Shown: one piece after another, positions 31,754 to 42,968 of the stretch | How positions within the stretch are numbered: the first letter of the stretch is position 1 | Layout of the letters: each line of letters begins with the position of its first letter | Assembly (NCBI GenBank): GCA_016618085.1 | Contig: JABLTG010000026.1 | Span: 62,001-126,000, forward strand | Length of the DNA: 64,000 nt | Direction of reading: 5' to 3' | From: Neovahlkampfia damariscottae | Taxonomy: Eukaryota > Heterolobosea > Selenaionea > Neovahlkampfiida > Neovahlkampfiidae | Position numbers and translations under genes: made by a program | The notes under the pieces: generated by a model | What the model saw: only the letters and a program-made list of their open reading frames with translations | Told to the model about the DNA's origin: nothing | Database searches by the model: none

Positions 31754-34700
31754 TTAAAATTTATTTATTGCGTTCTCAATATTTAATAATTTTTTTAAAA
31801 TTGGTTTAACCTTCATACCAATTTGTTGTGACAAATCTGTTTGATTTGCAGGATCTAAATTTTCATATCTGTTTAATAATTCACCATCAATGATATTCCT
31901 TTTTGGGTTATGAAGGGAATGAGTCTCAGGTTTGAATAATCTAAATGCTTTTGGATGTAAACCAGCTGTATGATGTAATTGAGTATACATTCTAGATTGT
32001 AACATTGAAAGAATTCTATGATCTTTTTCAGAAATTGGAGTGATAACACCAAAGGATCCATCAGATTTTCCAAAAACTGATAATTGACTTTCACATTTTT
32101 CATCAATTTTTAATCTAAAGAAATCTCTAATATTACCACCAACATTAAAATCTGATTGTGCAACTAATGATTTTCCACCTAAACTTTCAGAACTATTTGG
32201 TGAAAATGTAAAGACTTGAATGTTATTATTCCCATCTGCAACTAGAATACCTAATTGACCTTCATGAACTAAGAATCCAGTAGCTGAAACTTTTAAAGGA
32301 TTATAATCTCTTGATAAAAATGACAACTATAATATTAAATAATAAATATTTCTTACAGTATTTCCTCTATTCTTTTTCCAATTTAATAATTGAACACTTT
32401 TGTATCTATCACCAAATACTAAATATCTTTTGATACTGATCAAACTGGTACAATAAAATTGTGAATCAAAAAATGCAGCTGGATTTAATGAACTATTTGA
32501 TAAATCAAGATAAAATACAAATATTCTACCACCACTTGCAACTGAAAGATAACCATCCAATTCTGTTATTGCAGTGACAGGTCCTTTCATATCTTTATGA
32601 GCAACTAAACTCAAAACACGTTTTGAAGTTCCTTTTGCTTCTAAATCAAAAACTAAAACTCTTCCCCTACAACTAATATCTTCATTTTGAACAAATGCAG
32701 TACCAACAACAAGATAAGATGAAAAATTTGATCTTGTTTCATCATCTTCTAAAACTTGAAATTTACAAACTTTCATGATCATTGTATGTTCATGTTTTTC
32801 TAATTCAATATGACTCATTTCTTTGTATGTTAAACCATTTAAAAGTTTAATTTCAAATTTGTCTTCAAAAGGAATTGGAAATCTACCAACTTCAGGTAAT
32901 GGTTCAGGTTCTTCTGTTAAATCAAGAGGTATTCTTGTTGAAGTTGAAAGACAAAATGTTTTTTTTGTTTTATGAAATGCAATTTGATGTGGTGTACAAT
33001 CTAATTCAATTCTTTTTGTTGGCCAATAAGTATCATAATTTATATCTTTCTTTAAAGTTGAAATTTTGAATAATTCTTTATCACTAAAGTATGTAAATCC
33101 TTGTTTAATTGTTGCATTTTGAAATGGTGCAAATGCAATCAAATTTCCTTTGATATTCAATAAATGTGATCGAATATAACTTCTTTCATCAAATAGAAGA
33201 CATGATTGTTCTCCACAAATAATAACACATTCTTTTCCACCAATAGAATTACATGATATTAAATTTTGATGAAGTGGTGTATCAGAAAATAATTTAGTTG
33301 ATTCTAATTCTAATATTCTGTCACTCTCTAAATTTTTGTATTTATAATCAATATTAATTTTTGAAAAGTTTGATATTTTTGAACTTTTTCTATAAACTGA
33401 TAAAGAATCATCACTCATTAAAAACTAAAAATGATTGGTTAAAAACATCCAATTAAAAAACAATACCATTAAATGTTGAACATTTTTAAATTCTTTGATT
33501 AAAACTTCTTTAACATATGGATAAATAACAACTTTTTCTTTTAAAGATGAAAATTCTTCTTTTTCTGATGAAATGTTTTTTGATTCAATTTCATTTCTAA
33601 TTGATTGAGAATTTACAGTATATTTTAAATTAATAAATGATAAACTCAAAGTATTTAAATTATAAATTTCAAATGCACCCGATGACCAAGTTACAATTAA
33701 ATATGTTTCATCATTTTCTTTGAATAAACTTGATGATGTAATTCTACCAAAACCTTTTGATAATTTAACATCAATTGAATTGATTGATTTCTTTGTAATT
33801 TCAAATAAATTGATTGTACCATCATTATATAATAATAAAATGAAAGGGTCAAGAATCGATGAAAAATGAATTTCATTGGTTAATTCTTTTTCAAATTTTA
33901 ATTTTTCTTTTTCTAAAATTCTAATTTTTGATAAACAAATTTGAACAGAATAACGACCATTTAAAATATTTGATGCATTTAAAGTCCTTTCTTTCAAAAT
34001 AAAATCGGAACTTTTCAAAGGAGATAAACCTTCTGATATTTTATAAATTTGAGTTGAATTTGATAAACTCATAATCAAATAAGAATCATTTAAATGTTTA
34101 AAATTTGGTAATTTAGTATCATTATATTTTAATGTAAATAATTGTTTTACATCTTTTACATCAATTTTAATTACTTCTTCTGGTTCAATTGATCTTTTTA
34201 AAAAATTTAAAGATCCATTTGAACCATAACCACTACATCCAACTAATTCTAATTGGTCATTTGAAGTATTTGGTGATTCTACAACTGTAAAGGATGAAAT
34301 AGGTCCAAAATTTAAAAATGAATCAATATTTTGAAATTCATATTCATATTCTAATAATTTCTTTTCGCTTATACTTTCTTTGAATAAATTTTTTTCGTCA
34401 TCTTCATTTTCTTCTTCTTCTTCCTCTAATTGTTTTAAGTAATCTAATGATTCAGAAAAATCTTCGTTTTCAATTTTTCTTTTCTTTTGTTCAGGTTCTT
34501 CTTTTTTTATTTCTTTTTCTATTTCTTCATTTTTATTTGTTTCTTTAATTTTCAAGACTTTTGAATTAGTCAAAATTGATCCAAGAAATAATAAATTTTC
34601 TGAAAATAAACACATCTAATATTCTAATTTAATAATTTTTTGAGTCACTTACACAAGATGATTCAATTTGAGTTGATACTTTTTTTAAAATCATTTTGTT

Positions 34701-35796
34701 CAAAACTCTATTTTCCATTGATAAATTTAAAACATATAAATCATTTTCAATTGATAATAAAATTCTTTCTTTTGATAGAAATGTATATGAATTTGCATCC
34801 AATGAAAGTGCTTCTTCTGATTTATCCAATGTTATTGGTAAATTTGATTCAGAATATTTAATAAAATCATTAAATGATATTCCATAAGTTAGTCTTTGAT
34901 TTACATGTAATATTGAATCATATGATAAAACAAGAGCACCTCCAAATGGATCAGATAATGGTATTAGTTGATATGCTTCATTTGGTAAATTCTTAACTGT
35001 CCAAATAACCGGATAATGACCTCTTACAACATCTAATGATATAGCTGTAACAGTACATGTGTTACTTTTTAAAAGAATTCTTGAAGAGCATGTCTTTTCA
35101 GTTTCATGTAAAATTAATAAAGTTGGTTCATAATAGCCATGTAAAAAACAATAGTCTTTGATATTTTGTAACCCAATTTCTTTTAAATCAATAATCATTT
35201 GTCTTTTAAAATAATTAAAATTTTGTTTTCTTATTACTTCATTATTGGAACTTCTTTTTCTTTTTTTTGTTTTCCAAGTTCAATTTCTAATGTATCTTGT
35301 TTAAATGGTAAAATAACCAATTTAAAGTCATAAATTAATAAAGCAGCGCATCTCTTTCTTGGTTCAAGTTTTATGGTTGGTTTTGAGCTAAAAACCAAAC
35401 AACCTTCTTTTAAAAAATCATCTTCTAAATAATGTAAACAAATAGTTTTTAAATCATTCGTTTCAATATCAAAATCAACACATGATACTTTTCCTTCTTT
35501 GAAACTCATCAACAAGGAGTCTCTTTTATTTTCTGGAAATTTGACTGGACAAATAGATTCAATGTTTCCATTTAATTCAAATATATTTTGTAAATATAAC
35601 TGTTCTCCTTTTTCTTGGTCATTCTAAAATAGTTATTTTATTTTTTTTTATTTTTTACTTTGACCAAATAAACTTCAAGTAAATTTGATTTTGATATTAT
35701 CAAATTAGTTTCTGATTCATCCGTAAAGTTTGATTTGACACAGTTTTGTACTGCTGTTGGTGGAGTCAGGTTTTTACAATACGCAAAAAAAGACAT
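31754..35796 (-). CDS. CPSF1: Cleavage and polyadenylation specificity factor subunit 1
   Basis: Scaffold of the pre-mRNA 3'-end processing complex that helps recognise the AAUAAA signal. About seven exons with short introns. N-terminus MSFFAYCKNLTPPTAVQNCV with NLIISKSNLLEVYLVK is typical of CPSF160/Cft1. Beta-propeller segments follow (TVKNLPNEAYQLIPL, LELVGCSGYGSNGSLNFLKRSIEPEEVIKI). The C-terminal CPSF_A domain includes VVGTAFVQNEDISCRGRVLVFDLE, GPVTAITELDGYLSVASGGRIFVF, and ends LGILVADGNNNIQVFTFSP. Total length is about 1250 aa, slightly shorter than animal CPSF1. An acidic, Lys-rich insert sits near residues 330-390. Confidence 0.9.
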
Positions 35797-35866
35797 GAAA
35801 AATTGAAAAACGTTTTATTGGTGGAAAATAAATAAGTTAAAAATGCTGAAAAAAAAATTATTTGTT

Positions 35867-36179
35867 TCATTTCATTTCAATAATTTTACTGAATGGTTTC
35901 TTTGAGTCTTCTGCAAGTTTATCATAAAAATCTTCTCTATTTATAGCTAATGGGTTGTACACTTCTTTTGAATAATTTGATCCGTATTGTTCAATTTCAA
36001 AATGTTGAATAATCTATTTGAAATTATTTAGAAATGATAAAATCCAATACATTTTCTAATATTTTGGGATTTGAGAACTCCTTTTGTTTTTTTAAATTTT
36101 CATTAAAATTTAATCCAGTTTTCTTCTTTTCCAAGTACTGTTTAATTTTTTGTTGAACTTCATCTTCTTTTGAATTCAT
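35867..36179 (-). CDS. SAP30BP/HCNGP-like protein (91 aa)
   Basis: Two exons, 36179-36051 and 36013-35867, with a 37-nt intron. The whole protein is the HCNGP domain: YLEKKKTGLNFNENLKKQKE, FSNPKILEN (usual 'FrNPsiyekl'), then HFEIEQYGSNYSKEVYNPLA (usual 'IdE.GTNyp...fdP'). Family members are nuclear and linked to transcription repression and short-intron splicing (SAP30BP cooperates with the RBM17/SPF45 factor in animals). It is much shorter than human SAP30BP, which has extra N- and C-terminal parts. A TTGATTGGTTCAA box is shared with the divergent PITHD1 gene. Confidence 0.78.
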
Positions 36180-36215
36180 GTTTTGCTTCAAGATTTGTTT
36201 TAAGCCTCTATGAAT

Positions 36216-36228
36216 TTGATTGGTTCAA
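36216..36228. promoter_or_regulatory. Shared CCAAT-type box, inverted orientation
   Basis: TTGATTGGTTCAA in the 65-bp gap between the ATGs of the SAP30BP-like gene (36179, minus) and PITHD1 (36245, plus). It is nearly palindromic around the CCAAT core. Confidence 0.5.
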
Positions 36229-36244
36229 TAACCTCAAACAAAAA

Positions 36245-36959
36245 ATGAGTGAAAGAACAGAAACAAGTTGTCATGATGAACATCACCATCATCACGGTCA
36301 TTCACATGATGATGATGACCATCAATTAAAATATGCGATGGAAGAAACCTTATATCCTTCAATAGATACATTAAAATTAACTTGTTTGAATGAACATAAA
36401 AGAGGATGTGGAAAAACTGTACGAATTATTGAATTTTAATTTTTAAAAGGTTTTTAAACCATGGGACAAAAGATTAAGTTCAGAAGATTTCGTAAAATCA
36501 GGAGTTGATACCGAACTTTTATTTTATGTTCCTTTTACTGCAGCTGTACAACCAAAATCAATAATTATTGTTGGAACTGATGATGGATCTGCTCCAGTAA
36601 ATTATTTTCAATTTTAATTTTTCGTTTAGGATGAACTCAAACTTTACAAAAACAAAGATAACCTTGATTTTTCCAATATTGAATCAGCAAAACCTGAACA
36701 AATATTAAAATTAAATGTTGATACTGATGCTACATTGGAATATAATTTAAGAGCTTCAAAATTCTTAAATACAAATTCATTGGTTCTGTATTTTCCAACA
36801 AACTTTGGTGCAAAAAAAACAAAAATAGATTACATTGGACTCAAAGGAGTAGCAACAAAAAATAAAAGACAAATCATTGAAACTGTGTATGAATCAAAAC
36901 CTCAAATGAAAGATCATAAAATTAAAGAAGATTTTGGAGCAAGTAAATCAATTCAATAA
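36245..36959 (+). CDS. PITHD1: PITH-domain protein
   Basis: Three exons with introns of about 25-30 nt. It starts MSERTETSCHDEHHHHHGHS, a His-rich stretch typical of PITHD1. The PITH domain follows: YPSIDTLKLTCLNEHKRGCG, FKPWDKRLSSEDFVKS, ELLFYVPFTAAVQPKSIIIVG, and LEYNLRASKFLNTNSLVLYFP, ending with IDYIGLKGVATKNKRQ. The domain is shared with thioredoxin-like TXNL1, where it binds the proteasome. The role of stand-alone PITHD1 is poorly known. High confidence for family. Confidence 0.9.
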
Positions 36960-37056
36960 ATAAGTTTATTTGAATTTTGATATTTTGTTTTTATATTCAG
37001 AAATCTATTGAAACAATAAATTTTATTTCTTCTTTTTGATTGGACAAATCTACTTG

Positions 37057-38324
37057 ATGACTTCAATTCCAACCGCACTAAAGACTATTACACCTTACAT
37101 ACAAAGGGCAAATGAGTTAACTGATAAAGCTCCAATGGTAGCTTATTATTGTAACAATTGAAATAAAATTAATTTTTAAAAAATATTTTAGGTAGAAGTT
37201 ACGCTTTAGAACTTGGTATAGGTTTAGCAAAGGATGAAGAATCAAAAAAATAGTAAAAATAATTCATTTTAAACTTGTGAAATAGTTTAATTTCAATGAT
37301 GGACCGATTGGAAAACGATAAAAAAGCTTTGAATCCAAACCCTGACGAAGGAAAAGCAGTTGTAGAAATTTTTGCTCTGAAAATGTTTAAAAAAGCTGAT
37401 GATGGTGATAGAGCAGGAAATTATACAGCTTCTATTGCGAAACTTTATTATGCTTCTTCCATTTTAATGCAAGCAACAAAACAATTTGGAGAGATGAGTG
37501 AAGACATTGATGAAAAATTACAATACGCAAAATGGAGAGCAGCAGAAATATCAAAATCACTTAAAACAGGTATCCCACCTACAGCTCCTCCAGGAAGTGA
37601 AGAACCTCAACAAGAAGATGATTTCAATCCTATTTCTCAACAAGAGCATGTAGATGAAGCATTTTCTAAACAAATATTTGAAAAGAAACAAAATTCATTT
37701 AATGACCCATTTTTTAGTAATGACCATCAACAAACACAACCACAAACAACAAAAGAAGAAGATGACTTTTTTTCTTCTGTACAACCACCACAAAGTCAAC
37801 AAAATAATGATTTTTTTGATGTTAATCCTCAACAAGATTCAGGTTTTAATGATGATTTCTTTGGTTCTGCTCAACCTGATAATGAATCAAAAGATGTTCC
37901 AAAAGACACTCCAAAATTTCCACCAAAAAATGAAAAACCACTTTCACCACCAAAAAGTAATTTTAATGATGACTTCTTCAGTGGTATTCAACCACCACAA
38001 AATGATGTTCAACCAAAAGATGATTTCTTTGGTAGTGTGAAACCAAATAATCAAAATTTTGAACAACCAAAAGAATCAAAAACTACACCACAACTACCAT
38101 TTCAACCAACAAATGTTCAACCTGTTGCTCAGAATTCACAATCAATAGTTCAACAAGAATTTGTTTTGAAAAGACACAATATCCCTAATGAAGACGCTTC
38201 TATGGATGATATATTGAAGGCTCAAAAATATGCCAAATATGTAGTATCATCTCTGCAATTTCCAGATGTACCTACTGCAGTCAAATATTTGGAAGATGCT
38301 TTGGCTCTTTTGGTAAAAAAATAA
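37057..38324 (+). CDS. VTA1: Vta1/LIP5, ESCRT-III/Vps4 cofactor (397 aa)
   Basis: Activates the Vps4 ATPase in endosomal sorting. Exons 37057-37150, 37192-37252 and 37286-38324 (introns 41 and 33 nt). The N-terminal tandem MIT region reads PTALKTITPYIQRANELTDK, VAYYCRSYALELGIGLAKDE. The C-terminal VSL dimer region reads AQKYAKYVVSSLQFPDVPTA, VKYLEDALALL. The linker carries about six copies of a (N/D)DFF motif (DDFFSSVQPP, NDFFDVNPQQ, NDDFFGSAQP, NDDFFSGIQP, DDFFGSVKPN), an unusual repeat resembling adaptor-binding short motifs. Family assignment is high confidence. Confidence 0.9.
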
Positions 38325-38490
38325 AACTTTGATTCAAAAATTAACTTTTTTTTTTTGCTCATCACTACAAAATACTGCTCAAACAATTGAAAGTTTCAAT
38401 TGCTTCTTTGGGTTCTCTTCAAATTGAGATTTGAATTTTATCTATTTATAGAGCTGAAGTTCATTGATTGGTTCAATCTTGCAAAACAAA

Positions 38491-39180
38491 ATGAACACAT
38501 ACTGGCAACAAGTCTTTGGAAATGTTGAAAAATACCACATAGAACTGAACTCCAAAACTGAAAAGACTCCTATTCCAGAAAAGCTCTATTCACCTATCAA
38601 GTACACCTTAAATCAACAGTTGAAGTTGATTCTTGAAAAAGATTGTAATCTTCTTTATGTTGTACAACTGGTAAACTCAAAAACAAATGAAGAGATTTTC
38701 AAAAATGGAAAAAGAGTCTTACAAGGATGTCAAAGTTACAATACACTAATCTATGATGGTTCAACTGACGACTTCACAGCAAAAGAAAAGCTTCAAATAA
38801 CAGACTGTACTTATCATCATGGTGCAAAGTTTGTACTTAAGATAAGTTACTTTATCTCAGTGGATATCATTAATCCTATTGCTGTTATTGCTTCACCACC
38901 ATTTGATGTTTATGCCAGAAAACCAACTGCAACAGAAAAAAAAAGAAAAAGAGAAACAAATGAAGAAACAAAAGATGGAAAGAGATTAACTACAAAAAAG
39001 AATAATCTGGAAAAGTTTCGCTCACTTCTTGATGAACTTGTCAAATGCAAGGAAGGTTTATCACAAGAAGAAAAAACTATTGCTATTGATGAACTCAAAA
39101 TGAGAATTGAACCAATTGATGATACTCTTTATTTTGAAGACGTTTTTACAAACTTGGAATTCGAATCACTCCTCGAATAA
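38491..39180 (+). CDS. Probable nuclear protein of unknown function (229 aa)
   Basis: Intronless; start at 38491, 20 bp after TTGATTGGTTCAA. Residues about 60-145 look like a beta-sandwich (LLYVVQLVNSKTNEEIFKNG, AKFVLKISYFISVDI) that ends in IASPPFDVYARKP. Such an ending, followed by a basic nuclear signal (EKKRKRETNEET), recalls immunoglobulin-fold DNA-binding factors of protists such as the CudA group, but identity is not established. The C-terminus is helical (LEKFRSLLDELVKCKEGLSQ). Codons are slightly richer in C/G than neighbours. Confidence 0.55.
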   Translation: MNTYWQQVFGNVEKYHIELNSKTEKTPIPEKLYSPIKYTLNQQLKLILEKDCNLLYVVQLVNSKTNEEIFKNGKRVLQGCQSYNTLIYDGSTDDFTAKEKLQITDCTYHHGAKFVLKISYFISVDIINPIAVIASPPFDVYARKPTATEKKRKRETNEETKDGKRLTTKKNNLEKFRSLLDELVKCKEGLSQEEKTIAIDELKMRIEPIDDTLYFEDVFTNLEFESLLE

Positions 39181-39998
39181 ACTCAACAAAAAGAAACAAA
39201 AAGAAAATTCAAACAAAAAGAAAAAAAAGAAACAAAAATTACAAAATTTACAAAAAGAAACAAAAATCAAAATAACAAAAAAAAAGAAAAGAAAACAAAA
39301 ATTACTTCGACCATTACCTCTGTTCTGACAGAAGAAAAACAGGAATAATAATTAAAATAACTGTTGAATATGCTTTGACAGTTTCTGTTGAACGCAGAAG
39401 TTCACAGGTGAAGGAATCGACGACAATTATGGAGGAAGAATAATTTTTGGCCACAATGGTCATCAAGGGTACAGCTTGTCTGGAAGTATAAAAATAAGCG
39501 TCTTGGTGCAACGCGAATTCAAAAAGGAATTCTAGTGAAGATGGAGAAAACAATATTTGTTGCTTCAAAGAATGAAGAACAACAAGCAAAGGTCTGGTAA
39601 ATATTAGGAATGCGTTGAAATTCTTGTTGGAATTTCAAAGGTTTGTTGAACAATTGTTCATTAAAAAAAGGTGAGAAAGAGAACAGAAAGGTAACAATAT
39701 TTATTTTTTTTTTACATTTGATTTTTCCTGGTTGAAAGGAAATACCATTTTTTGAATTCAACATTATTGATTAGTAAGCTTTCATGTTAATCCCTCATTA
39801 TTTTTCAGTTCAATTCAAATGTTGAATTCAAAATTCGGAATGAAACGGAATTTATAGAGTGCTAAAAATAACTAAAAAATTAGCGGTTAGTTAATTGACC
39901 AATTAGACATTTAGTTATTTTTAGATTTCCTTGTTTCAGATTCTTCTATTTATATTGGTTTTCTTTTGCTTGAATATTCAAATTGAAAAACATTGCAC
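39181..39998. other. 818-bp non-coding stretch with a Lys-codon-like A-rich run and a hairpin
   Basis: The first 150 bp are almost pure A with scattered C/G (3' flank of the previous gene). From about 39340 to 39680 the base composition is less AT-rich than other spacers. It holds short ORFs on both strands but none with a family signature or promoter box. A stretch AATTTTTGG near 39448 resembles an Sm-binding site, but I could not build an snRNA around it. The last 150 bp carry a perfect inverted repeat and a CCAAT box before the next gene. Confidence 0.4.
39862..39924. repeat. Perfect 15-bp inverted repeat around a CCAAT box
   Basis: The left arm CTAAAAATAACTAAA (39862-39876) is the exact reverse complement of the right arm TTTAGTTATTTTTAG (39910-39924). 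The 33-nt loop contains AATTGACCAATT, itself nearly palindromic. It sits 75 bp before the ATG of the zinc-finger gene at 39999. Confidence 0.7.
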
Positions 39999-40424
39999 AT
40001 GACAAAACGTGAAAGTTCACCTGAAGAACCAAGTTTACTTCAAATTAACAAAAATAATGTCGTAGAAATAAGTTGTAGATGTTGTGACTACAAAGTTAAA
40101 GATTATAGCAATAAACATTGTATAAAATGTGGAGGTGCTTTAGAATGGTTATGTAAATGTGGTGCAAGAAGAAGTTATTCAAATTTATCAGTTCACTCAT
40201 GCGCGAAAACAAGTAAAAGACAAAAATTAAAAGAAAAATTTGCTGCAAAAAAGAAATTAGTCAAGGAAAGAATTCAACAAGAAATTGTGAAACCAACAAC
40301 TGAAATTAATTTAATTAAATTATCACCACCAAGAGTAGTAAACATGGAAAAAGAACATAGTCCAATAGATACTTCAAAACTTGATGTAATGAAAATTGAA
40401 AATTTATTATCTGCTGAAGAGTAG
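39999..40424 (+). CDS. Cys-rich zinc-binding protein (141 aa)
   Basis: Start at the Met of MTKRESSPEEPSLLQ. Residues about 24-70 hold a Cys cluster (SCRCCDYKV, HCIKCGGAL, WLCKCGARR, HSCAKTS), enough for two zinc ribbons. The rest is basic and helical (RQKLKEKFAAKKKLVKERIQ) and ends in a short acidic tail. The pattern suggests a small nuclear or RNA-associated zinc-ribbon protein, but no family is recognised. It converges with WASHC3, 4 bp apart. Confidence 0.65.
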   Translation: MTKRESSPEEPSLLQINKNNVVEISCRCCDYKVKDYSNKHCIKCGGALEWLCKCGARRSYSNLSVHSCAKTSKRQKLKEKFAAKKKLVKERIQQEIVKPTTEINLIKLSPPRVVNMEKEHSPIDTSKLDVMKIENLLSAEE

Positions 40425-40428
40425 GATT

Positions 40429-41092
40429 TTAATCAGAATCATCATCTGATGAAGAAACAATTCTACCTACATCCTCACCATCTTCAATTGCACCAAGTGG
40501 AGAAGGTTCATCTCCCATACTTTAAAAATGTAAAATAAAATTATTTGGACTTACTCTAATAAATTTGGATCCAAACCTTCTGCAATCATTTTGTCTTTAA
40601 TTGATACATCAGGAACACCAACTCTTAACATTTTAAAATAAACACTCAACCTTGGATCATTTTTACATAACAGAACATTTTCATCAACTTGTGGAGGAGG
40701 TGGTGATGGAGCATCATCAGTATCATTTACCTCAGGTACTGTTTCAGTGGTTGTCTATTTTTTAGTTAATAGTTAGTTACTTGTGTTACAGTTTCATTTG
40801 TTTCATTTGTGGTTGGAAGAGTGCTACTTATAGTCGTTGGAGTCTGTGATTCTAAACCTTCAATAGAATTTAATTTTGATTCTAAAATTTCTAGTGTTGT
40901 TTCTAATCGATTCAAGTCATCTCCAACTTGATTAAGTTTGTCCTCACAATTTACCGCAAATTTATTCATCATTTCTGTTGTGCTTACAACAAAAGCACTC
41001 ACCAAATCTAGTGTTTGACGAAAAGGTATTGACCTGGTGTCTTCTAAATCTTTCTTATTTAAATTTTTTTTGGAAGGTTTTGTCTCGTTCAT
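40429..41092 (-). CDS. WASHC3: WASH complex subunit 3 (CCDC53)
   Basis: Subunit of the WASH complex, which drives Arp2/3 actin branching on endosomes. Three exons; introns of 26 nt and about 34 nt. The N-terminal coiled coil is diagnostic: VSAFVVSTTEMMNKFAVNCE, RLETTLEILESKLNSIEGLE. After a Thr/Asn linker comes the conserved second block: KNDPRLSVYFKMLRVGVPD, IKDKMIAEGLDPNLLD, then an acidic C-terminus (SSSDDDSD). About 197 aa, normal for the family. Introns restore the frame at each join. Confidence 0.92.
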
Positions 41093-41211
41093 ATTTTTTG
41101 ATTCGTTGATTTTCTTCCAAAATTTAAAAAATTATTTTAAAAAATAGTTTTGATTTTGAAGTGAAATTATTTATTGACAATATTTATTTCTATAATTATA
41201 TTGGAGTCTTT

Positions 41212-42171
41212 TTAAGATTTTCCTCCATAATCTTTTTCAAGTTCTGATGACTGAACAATGTCAAGTAATTCTTTTTTGTTTGAAAATTTAACTTTTTGTT
41301 TAACTTCATCAATTAGTCCAACAGAAATCAAATTCCAAAAAGTTGAAATCGAATTTGGATAATTTACAACATGAACGGAACCTAATGTCTCTGGAAAATG
41401 ATTTTGAAATATTGAAATACCAACTCAAACCAACCAACATCCACATTTAATAATGATACATTCTAAATAAAAAAAATAAATTAAAAATTTGAAAAACAAA
41501 CTGATAAATCAATAATGTAAGTTAATTTTTTTGAACTTGATAATTTCATTGCTTTTAAGTTTATATGAGCTAAATATTTCAATTTTTGAATATCATTAAT
41601 TTTTGATAGTTTTTTTGTACTAAGTTTCAAATATATTACTGGTCTCTTTTTCTTATCAAAACCATTGATGTACAACATTTCTAATTTATAAGCTTTAATA
41701 AATAGTTTACCTGACAATGATAGATTAACATCTTTTATTTGTTAATTCTTTTCAATATTTCAAGTTACCATTTTCTTCAAAAAGTTTAATTTCCCTTATC
41801 CATAGAATTGTCTTCATTAACCTTGAATGCTTCATTTACATCCATTTTTTCAGAATTTAAATATCTTTTAAAAAAATTAAAAGAAATTTATTTTGCAACC
41901 TTTTAAAAGTTAAATTATTTTCACAAAATTCAATTTCTTTTTTATCAAAAATTATATCTTTAAACTCTTCAAATTCTTCAATAATTTCAATAGAATCATT
42001 TGGTTTTGTGTTTGTATGAATTTTTAAAACGTTCTCACCAAAACTTTTATATAAAAATTCTTTTTCTTCTTCTTGTCTTTTCACTTGTACAAAATCATTA
42101 TCAACCACAGTAATAGGTAAAGAACATGATCTATCACTTGTTTTTTTTTGTAGAGATTTGTTCAACTTCAT
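41212..42171 (-). CDS. CRAL-TRIO (Sec14-like) domain protein
   Basis: Several exons (about five). N-terminal charged region (MKLNKSLQKKTSDRSCSLPI), then the CRAL-TRIO-N helix region (RYLNSEKMDVNEAFKV). The lipid-binding domain follows: KKKRPVIYLKLSTKK (usual 'GRPV'), LTYIIDLSV, then HFPETLGSVHVVNYPNSIS (usual 'hYPerl...yivnaP'), and the end KVKFSNKKELLDIVQ, KDYGGKS. Such proteins bind or transfer phospholipids or hydrophobic ligands. The ligand is not predictable. Exon edges between 41400 and 41860 are approximate. Confidence 0.72.
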
Positions 42172-42210
42172 TGTTAATTTTGTTGTTTGTGTTTATCCAA
42201 TCAAAATATT

Positions 42211-42927
42211 TTATTCTTTTTCTTCTCTTAATTTAATGTAATCAATAATTTCTCTATTTTCTAATATTCTTCTTTTTGATATATTTGATAATCCAAATTC
42301 TAACATTGCCTTTCCCAATTCCTTTGAATTAACAAAATAAAATTTTCTTAATTGTTTAAAGAATAAAATGTTATAAAATTTTTTGACATTTTCATTTTCA
42401 AATATAATTTTATCATCCTTTAAATCATAAATAAACCCAGGTTTAAAGATATTCAAATTTTTGAACTTTAATTTTCTTAAAAACTCTTCTGATTCTTCAA
42501 AATTAAATTCTGATTCTTTTGATAAATAATTTCTCAATTTTGTTGATTTTTCACTTTGAAAGTTAAATGATAATTCTTCATCATTATTATCATTCAAAAT
42601 TTGTGCAAAATTTTTGAATTTTTCAATTGAATCTTTTTTTAATTCATCTTCTGAATAGAAACAAATATCTTTTGATTTGAATTCTTCTTCAATAGGTTTT
42701 AAATTTAAAAAATCATCATGTTGTATTTGTCTAAACTTTGGATTGAGAATATCAATTTTTTTTGATGAAATTAATGTAACTGAAGCAACTTCAGAATTTT
42801 TTATGGCTTCTTTGATTATTTGATAATTTATTTTTGAATTTCCATTTAAAATTACATTTTTTGTATTTTGAACAATTTGAGTTTTTGTTATTACTTCAAA
42901 AGGATCAACGTGTTTGAGTATTTCCAT
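42211..42927 (-). CDS. Atypical short-chain dehydrogenase-like protein, HTATIP2 type
   Basis: 238 aa, intronless. The pattern is that of an NAD(P)-binding, HTATIP2/TIP30-like Rossmann protein: NVILNGNSKINYQIIKEAIK (glycine-rich turn replaced), ASVTLISSKKIDI (second strand), RQIQHDDFLNLKPI (usual 'v.....Dfe'), and LNIFKPGFIYDLKDD (usual 'l.ifRPg.i'). The GxxGxxG dinucleotide motif is not intact, so cofactor binding is doubtful. Possibly a regulatory paralog. Confidence 0.5.
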   Translation of the reverse strand: MEILKHVDPFEVITKTQIVQNTKNVILNGNSKINYQIIKEAIKNSEVASVTLISSKKIDILNPKFRQIQHDDFLNLKPIEEEFKSKDICFYSEDELKKDSIEKFKNFAQILNDNNDEELSFNFQSEKSTKLRNYLSKESEFNFEESEEFLRKLKFKNLNIFKPGFIYDLKDDKIIFENENVKKFYNILFFKQLRKFYFVNSKELGKAMLEFGLSNISKRRILENREIIDYIKLREEKE

Positions 42928-42968
42928 TGGATGATTCTTCTGATTGGTTAAAATATTTTAGGGAAAAA

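Noticed and set aside
39448-39456. AATTTTTGG, like an Sm site of a U snRNA
   Set aside because: No conserved U1, U2, U4 or U5 sequence could be found next to it, so a specific snRNA is not claimed.
39314-39764. Open frames on the minus strand in the long spacer
   Set aside because: No domain signature, no consistent codon pattern and no promoter box.
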